Below, piece after piece: positions 59,716-64,000 of a DNA stretch of 64,000 nucleotides; position 1 is the stretch's first letter; each line of letters begins with the position of its first letter. The translations under genes were made by a program, and so were the position numbers. Origin of the DNA: Gammaproteobacteria bacterium (lineage in GTDB: Bacteria; Pseudomonadota; Gammaproteobacteria; Enterobacterales; Alteromonadaceae); NCBI GenBank assembly GCA_018222405.1, contig JAAFAI010000010.1:1-64000 (forward strand), written 5' to 3'. The notes beneath the pieces are model-generated. The model was given only the letters and a program-made list of their open reading frames with translations. It had not been told where the DNA came from and searched no databases.

Positions 59716-61623
59716 ATGCCGATTAAGCGTCAGACCATTCGCGACCACACTGCTGAGGCAAATCTGTTTGCCCGCCGGGCAGTGATTGCCGGGTTGGTAG
59801 TATTTGCCCTGCTGGCAATGGTTGTGAGTAACCTCTACTTTTTGCAGGTAGAGCACTTTGAGGATTACCAGACCCGCTCAAACGGCAATCGGATTAAAGT
59901 ATTGCCCATTGCCCCTAATCGCGGACTCGTCTACGACCGTAACGGCGTATTACTGGCAGAAAACCGGCCGGTATACAGCCTCGAAATTATCCCCGAGAAA
60001 GTTGATAATCTCGAGCATACCCTGATATTTTTGCAGGCGCTGATGGGGATCACCGATGATGAGGTGGAAGATTTCAAACAGTCCCTGCGCGGACAGCGCC
60101 GTTTTAAGCCTGTAGCGCTTCGCACCCGACTAACGGAAGAAGAAGTCGCTCGCTTTGCCAGCCGTAGCCACCGTTTTCCCGGCGTTTCCATCGAGGCGCG
60201 CCTGGCCCGTTACTATCCGTACAAAGAAACCCTCACCCATGCGCTGGGCTATGTGTCTAAAATTAATAAAAAAGACCTGCAAAAAATCCAGGAAGCCGGT
60301 GAGGAGGCCAACTACGCGGCCACCTACGACATTGGCAAACTGGGCATTGAGAAATACCACGAAGACATTCTTCACGGCGAAGTCGGTTATCAGCAGGTAG
60401 AAGTAAATAGTCAGGGCCGGATTATTCGCACGCTGGATGTGCAACCTCCCACACCGGGTCGCGATATTGTTCTGAATATTGATATTCGTCTGCAGCAGGC
60501 TGCGCAGGAAGCGCTCAAGGATCAGCGCGGCACTATCATTATTTCTTCCGCGCATACTGGCGGTATCCTGGCGATGTACTCCAATCCCAGTTACGACCCC
60601 AATTTATTTGTTCATGGGATCAGTAGTAAAAATTATTCTGCACTGCTCAACTCGCCGGACCGGCCGTTAATTAATCGTGCCACCCAGGGGCAATATCCAC
60701 CGGCTTCAACGGTTAAGCCGCTGCTGGGTTTACTGGGGCTGGAAACCGATACGGTAACACCAGAATACTCGATTACCGATACCGGTCAGTACCGCCTGCC
60801 CAATGTATCCCATGTGTGGCGCGACTGGCGTAAATGGGGCCACGGTGAGGTAAACCTGACCCGCGCGGTGGAGGTGTCCTGCGATACCTATTTTTATGAT
60901 CTGGCCTATGAAATGGGTATCGATAAAATCAGTGATTACATGTCGGAGTTCGGCTTTGGTGATTATACCGGCATCGACTTATACGAAGAAAGCGACGCCA
61001 ATATGCCCAGCCGAGGCTGGAAACGAGCCCGCTTTAATCAGCCCTGGTACATCGGCGATACCATTGCGGTAGGCATTGGTCAGGGATACTGGACAACGAC
61101 CCCTATCCAACTGGTTCATGCTACCAATGCGCTGGTGAATTACGGTGCCCGGTTTGTACCGCAAATTCTGCAGGGTTACCGCGAGGCGGACGGCACCATG
61201 CAACCCGAACCGCTTAAATTTTTGCGCCCCATCGATATTGTTAACCGCGATAACTGGGATGTGATCCAGGACGCCATGTATCAGGTGGTTAACGGCGAAG
61301 TGGGTGGTGCCCGCTTTGCCTTCGCAGATACCCCGTATATTTCAGCCGGTAAAACCGGTACCGCCCAGTTATTCTCGGTCGCTCAGGGCGAGGAATATGA
61401 AGAAGAAAAAGTCGACGAGCGTCTGCGCGACAACGCCATGTATATAGGCTACGCACCTTACGATAAGCCGGAAATCACTGTGGCCGTAGTGCTGGAAAAC
61501 GCTGGTGGTGGTAGTAAAAATGCAGCCCCCATGGCGCGACTGATGATGGATGCTTATTTTGAACTTTATCAGCCGGAACTCTTTGCCGCCGGGCAACAGA
61601 CTAACGGAGAGTTTTCCCAGTGA
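59716..61623 (+). CDS. mrdA: Penicillin-binding protein 2 (elongasome transpeptidase)
   Basis: This 635-residue class B PBP cross-links peptidoglycan during cell elongation. It has one N-terminal membrane helix (about 20-45), a dimerisation domain, and a transpeptidase domain with PPASTVKP (catalytic serine and lysine, near 331), [10 protein letters not shown] (second motif, SCD) and KTGTAQ. It overlaps rodA by 4 bases, so the two partners are coupled. Confidence 0.97.
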   Translation: MPIKRQTIRDHTAEANLFARRAVIAGLVVFALLAMVVSNLYFLQVEHFEDYQTRSNGNRIKVLPIAPNRGLVYDRNGVLLAENRPVYSLEIIPEKVDNLEHTLIFLQALMGITDDEVEDFKQSLRGQRRFKPVALRTRLTEEEVARFASRSHRFPGVSIEARLARYYPYKETLTHALGYVSKINKKDLQKIQEAGEEANYAATYDIGKLGIEKYHEDILHGEVGYQQVEVNSQGRIIRTLDVQPPTPGRDIVLNIDIRLQQAAQEALKDQRGTIIISSAHTGGILAMYSNPSYDPNLFVHGISSKNYSALLNSPDRPLINRATQGQYPPASTVKPLLGLLGLETDTVTPEYSITDTGQYRLPNVSHVWRDWRKWGHGEVNLTRAVEVSCDTYFYDLAYEMGIDKISDYMSEFGFGDYTGIDLYEESDANMPSRGWKRARFNQPWYIGDTIAVGIGQGYWTTTPIQLVHATNALVNYGARFVPQILQGYREADGTMQPEPLKFLRPIDIVNRDNWDVIQDAMYQVVNGEVGGARFAFADTPYISAGKTGTAQLFSVAQGEEYEEEKVDERLRDNAMYIGYAPYDKPEITVAVVLENAGGGSKNAAPMARLMMDAYFELYQPELFAAGQQTNGEFSQ

Positions 61624-62735
61624 AGCGCAGCACGTTAAAAGAAAATCACATCAGCTTTTGGGATCGGATCCACATTGACCTGCCGTTACTACTAGGTTTG
61701 TTAGTATTGATGGGAGTGGGCCTGATAACTATCTACTCCGCGGGTGGCCAGGACATGGCACTGATAGAACGTCAGGTTGTCCGTCTCGGCATTGCTATCG
61801 GTGTAATGGTCGTGCTCGCTCAGGTGCCGCCCATGGCGTTCAGGCGCTTAAGTATTTACGCATACGGTGCCGGAATACTGATGCTGATAGCAGTGCTGGT
61901 ATTTGGTGATATTGGTAAAGGTGCGCAGCGCTGGCTTGACCTTGGATTTATTCGCTTTCAGCCGTCCGAAGCGATGAAACTGGCGGTTCCCATGATGGTG
62001 GCCTGGTATATCAGTAAATTCACACTGCCACCACGGCTGCCGCAAATTATAATCGGTTTTATGCTGGTAGTGATCCCCACTATCCTAATTGCCAAGCAAC
62101 CTGATCTCGGCACCTCCCTGCTGATTGCCAGCTCCGGTGTATTTGCTATTTTTCTGGCCGGCATGAGCTGGCGACTGATCACGATAGTGGCCGGGCTCGG
62201 CGGCGCGTTTTTACCAATTATGTGGTTCTTCCTGATGCAGGATTACCAGAAGCAGCGGGTTATCACCTTCATGAACCCGGAGAGTGATCCGCTCGGTGCC
62301 GGTTATCACATTATCCAGTCTAAAATTGCCATAGGCTCTGGCGGGCTTGAGGGCAAAGGCTGGTTACAGGGCACCCAGTCACAACTGGAGTTCTTACCCG
62401 AGCGCCACACCGATTTTATTTTTGCCGTGTTCAGTGAAGAGTTTGGCCTGACCGGCGTGTTACTGTTACTGGCAATTTACCTGTTTATTATTGTCCGCGG
62501 CCTGATGCTGGCGGTACGTGCCCAGAACGCTTACAGCAAATTACTGGCCGGCAGTATTACGCTGACCTTCTTTGTATACGTGTTTGTGAATATGGGCATG
62601 GTTTCGGGAATTTTGCCGGTGGTTGGGGTACCTTTACCGCTGGTAAGTTACGGCGGCACATCAATGGTGACTTTGTTAGCCGGATTTGGCATGCTTATGG
62701 GCATCGGCACACAAAAACGATTATTGTCGCGCTAA
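61620..62735 (+). CDS. rodA: RodA peptidoglycan glycosyltransferase
   Basis: This 371-residue SEDS protein with ten membrane helices polymerises glycan strands with PBP2 during elongation. It shows [15 protein letters not shown], [10 protein letters not shown] and the EFGLTG.L and [11 protein letters not shown] blocks. It starts with GTG at 61620 inside the mrdA stop, and its stop overlaps the rlpA ATG. Confidence 0.97.
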   Translation: MKRSTLKENHISFWDRIHIDLPLLLGLLVLMGVGLITIYSAGGQDMALIERQVVRLGIAIGVMVVLAQVPPMAFRRLSIYAYGAGILMLIAVLVFGDIGKGAQRWLDLGFIRFQPSEAMKLAVPMMVAWYISKFTLPPRLPQIIIGFMLVVIPTILIAKQPDLGTSLLIASSGVFAIFLAGMSWRLITIVAGLGGAFLPIMWFFLMQDYQKQRVITFMNPESDPLGAGYHIIQSKIAIGSGGLEGKGWLQGTQSQLEFLPERHTDFIFAVFSEEFGLTGVLLLLAIYLFIIVRGLMLAVRAQNAYSKLLAGSITLTFFVYVFVNMGMVSGILPVVGVPLPLVSYGGTSMVTLLAGFGMLMGIGTQKRLLSR

Positions 62736-63661
62736 TGACCCGGTATACACTCTTACTCAGCCTTACTGTAACCCTGTTACTGAGCGCCTGTCAGGCGCCG
62801 TCACGCTATTCTCAGACCACCGATTCTGCACCGGATTTTGTTTATCCGGAGCCGCCAATGGAAGATGCAGAGCCTAAGTATGAACCCTACCGGGAACAAA
62901 ACAGCCTACCCTATGAGGTGCTTGGCAAATACTATCGTCCGCTGAAAACTGGCAAAGGCTACACGGCCGTGGGGAAAGCCTCGTGGTACGGGCAAAAATT
63001 TCATGGCCACCTCACTTCTAACGGTGAAGTGTATGACATGTTCGGCATGACAGCTGCGCATAAGACCCTGCCACTGCCCTCCTACGTGCGAGTGACTAAC
63101 CTTGATAACCAGCAACAGGCCATAGTACGGGTAAATGACCGTGGTCCGTTTCACTCTGAACGGATCATAGACCTATCCTACGCGGCAGCCAAAAAACTGG
63201 GTTTTCATCAGCATGGCACTACCCGGGTAAAACTTGAGGTTATCCACGTCGACAGTGACGATATGGTCACCGTTGGCAACGAACCACCGGTGCCTTACGC
63301 GCTTTATGCTGGCGAATTACCTGCCGAGGACGTTCTGCAAACTGCCAGTCAGACTGCCGCTGAAACAGGCCCGGATCCACTGTCCACTGAACAAAGTGAC
63401 AGTGCTGGCCTGAATGAGATAGCTGGCAGTCAGGGATATTACATCCAGGTCGCTGCGTTATCTGATGCCGAGCGCGCTAAAAAGCTGTCTGACGGGTTAT
63501 CCTCGCTGTATCAGGTGCCTGCCGAGTTTCCCCTCATTGATGATATTTACCGGCTGCGACTGGGGCCTCTGACCGACCGCTTTAAGCTCAATATGTTACT
63601 CGATGAGCTCAAACAAAATGGCTACCCGGGGGCATATAAAGTAGCGGCGAGTCTGCAATAA
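62735..63661 (+). CDS. rlpA: Lipoprotein RlpA, septal lytic transglycosylase family
   Basis: This 308-residue lipoprotein has a signal peptide with LSAC lipobox (C19), a double-psi beta-barrel RlpA domain (about 80-170; GKASWYGQKFHGHLTSNGEVYDM and VNDRGPF) and a C-terminal SPOR domain (about 230-305) that binds bare glycan at the septum. In Pseudomonas it cleaves naked glycan strands. It follows rodA with a one-base overlap; mltB, which lies here in some bacteria, is absent. Confidence 0.95.
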   Translation: MTRYTLLLSLTVTLLLSACQAPSRYSQTTDSAPDFVYPEPPMEDAEPKYEPYREQNSLPYEVLGKYYRPLKTGKGYTAVGKASWYGQKFHGHLTSNGEVYDMFGMTAAHKTLPLPSYVRVTNLDNQQQAIVRVNDRGPFHSERIIDLSYAAAKKLGFHQHGTTRVKLEVIHVDSDDMVTVGNEPPVPYALYAGELPAEDVLQTASQTAAETGPDPLSTEQSDSAGLNEIAGSQGYYIQVAALSDAERAKKLSDGLSSLYQVPAEFPLIDDIYRLRLGPLTDRFKLNMLLDELKQNGYPGAYKVAASLQ

Positions 63662-63794
63662 TAAAAAGCGCAGAAAATATCCCGCAGCCTCATTGAAATT
63701 AAACTTTTTGCCCCGACTCTAGTCCAAGCCTACGGCATACGTTAAAATGCCGTCGATACAACAGATTTTCGCTTTCAACTCAAACGGTAAAACC

Positions 63795-64000
63795 ATGCAT
63801 AATAAAATAAAGCGCGCTAAACCGTCTTTCCTGTCTGCCTTGCTACTAAGCATTACCCTGTTACTCAGTGCTTACTGGCAAACTGCCAGAGCTGCGGTCG
63901 TTATTCCACCGCCACCTACCGTTGCCGCTGCCGGCTTCGTGTTACTTGATTATGAAACCGGCACCAGTATTGCCGAGCAAAACGCCGACATGCAGCTGGC
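63795..64000 (+). CDS. dacA: D-alanyl-D-alanine carboxypeptidase (PBP5 type), N-terminal part
   Basis: The first 68 codons are present before the window ends. They give a basic N-terminus, a hydrophobic signal peptide (ALLLSITLLLSAYW) ending near ARA, and the beginning of the mature protein (PTVAAAGFVLLDYETGTSIAEQN), which is typical of PBP5/PBP6. It trims pentapeptide stems. It follows rlpA after 133 bases, as in the E. coli cluster. The catalytic SxxK lies beyond the edge. Confidence 0.9.
   Translation, partial: MHNKIKRAKPSFLSALLLSITLLLSAYWQTARAAVVIPPPPTVAAAGFVLLDYETGTSIAEQNADMQL

Overview
The window looks like a chromosome segment of a marine gammaproteobacterium of the order Alteromonadales, probably Alteromonadaceae. 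The evidence is gene content and order: a leuS-lptE-holA-nadD-rsfS-rlmH-mrdA-rodA-rlpA-dacA cluster, ftsH-folP-glmM-tpiA-secG-tRNA-Leu(GAG), smc-zipA-ligA with divergent cysZ, and the pnp/nlpI region. The organism call is inference; no rRNA gene is present.

Layout. (1) Positions 1 to about 12,350 are AT-richer accessory DNA. They open with gene remnants: an RND efflux pump with in-frame stops, a piece of acyl-CoA ligase and a possible peroxiredoxin-like piece. Next comes a minus-strand set of a CmcJ/NvfI-type oxygenase, an aldehyde dehydrogenase and a prolyl-hydroxylase-like 2OG oxygenase, with a divergent LysR regulator. A second LysR gene diverges from an electrophile/carbonyl-handling set: an exported DJ-1/PfpI protein, a YqhD-type alcohol dehydrogenase and an Old Yellow Enzyme. 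The block ends with a broken GGDEF/EAL gene and the last codons of a tyrosine recombinase. (2) 12,375-17,282 is a GC-richer three-gene exporter operon of the yhiI-rbbA-yhhJ type. (3) 17.3-19.3 kb is again AT-rich, with a decayed universal stress protein gene and an intact MipA/OmpV outer-membrane gene.

(4) From 19.3 kb on the DNA is mostly core genome: ligA-zipA-smc, cysZ, a secreted Sel1/TPR protein with a zinc-peptidase motif, nlpI, cdd, a DUF1244 gene, pnp, an HNH endonuclease and an MscS channel. Proline genes follow (putP-proB-proA), then an SDR/DUF2878 pair and a membrane-anchored phosphatase/diacylglycerol-kinase fusion. Small stress-type genes (hemerythrin, YqaE/Pmp3) and tRNA-Leu come next. 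The secG-tpiA-glmM-folP-ftsH run lies opposite yhbY, followed by an SDR, a Lon-like protease, an exported SRPBCC protein and the leuS-dacA cluster, which runs off the right edge.

How they work together. The right-hand cluster joins leucyl-tRNA charging, LPS export, DNA polymerase loading, NAD synthesis, ribosome maturation and cell elongation (PBP2/RodA/RlpA/PBP5). ligA-zipA-smc join DNA sealing, division and chromosome organisation. putP-proBA combine proline uptake and synthesis, which fits an osmotically variable habitat. Compared with the usual gammaproteobacterial order, rpsO and the rimP-nusA-infB-rbfA-truB block are not next to pnp and tRNA-Leu, and rlmE is absent between yhbY and ftsH. 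These are the clearest departures from expected synteny. I found no complete mobile element, CRISPR array, rRNA gene or recognisable riboswitch.
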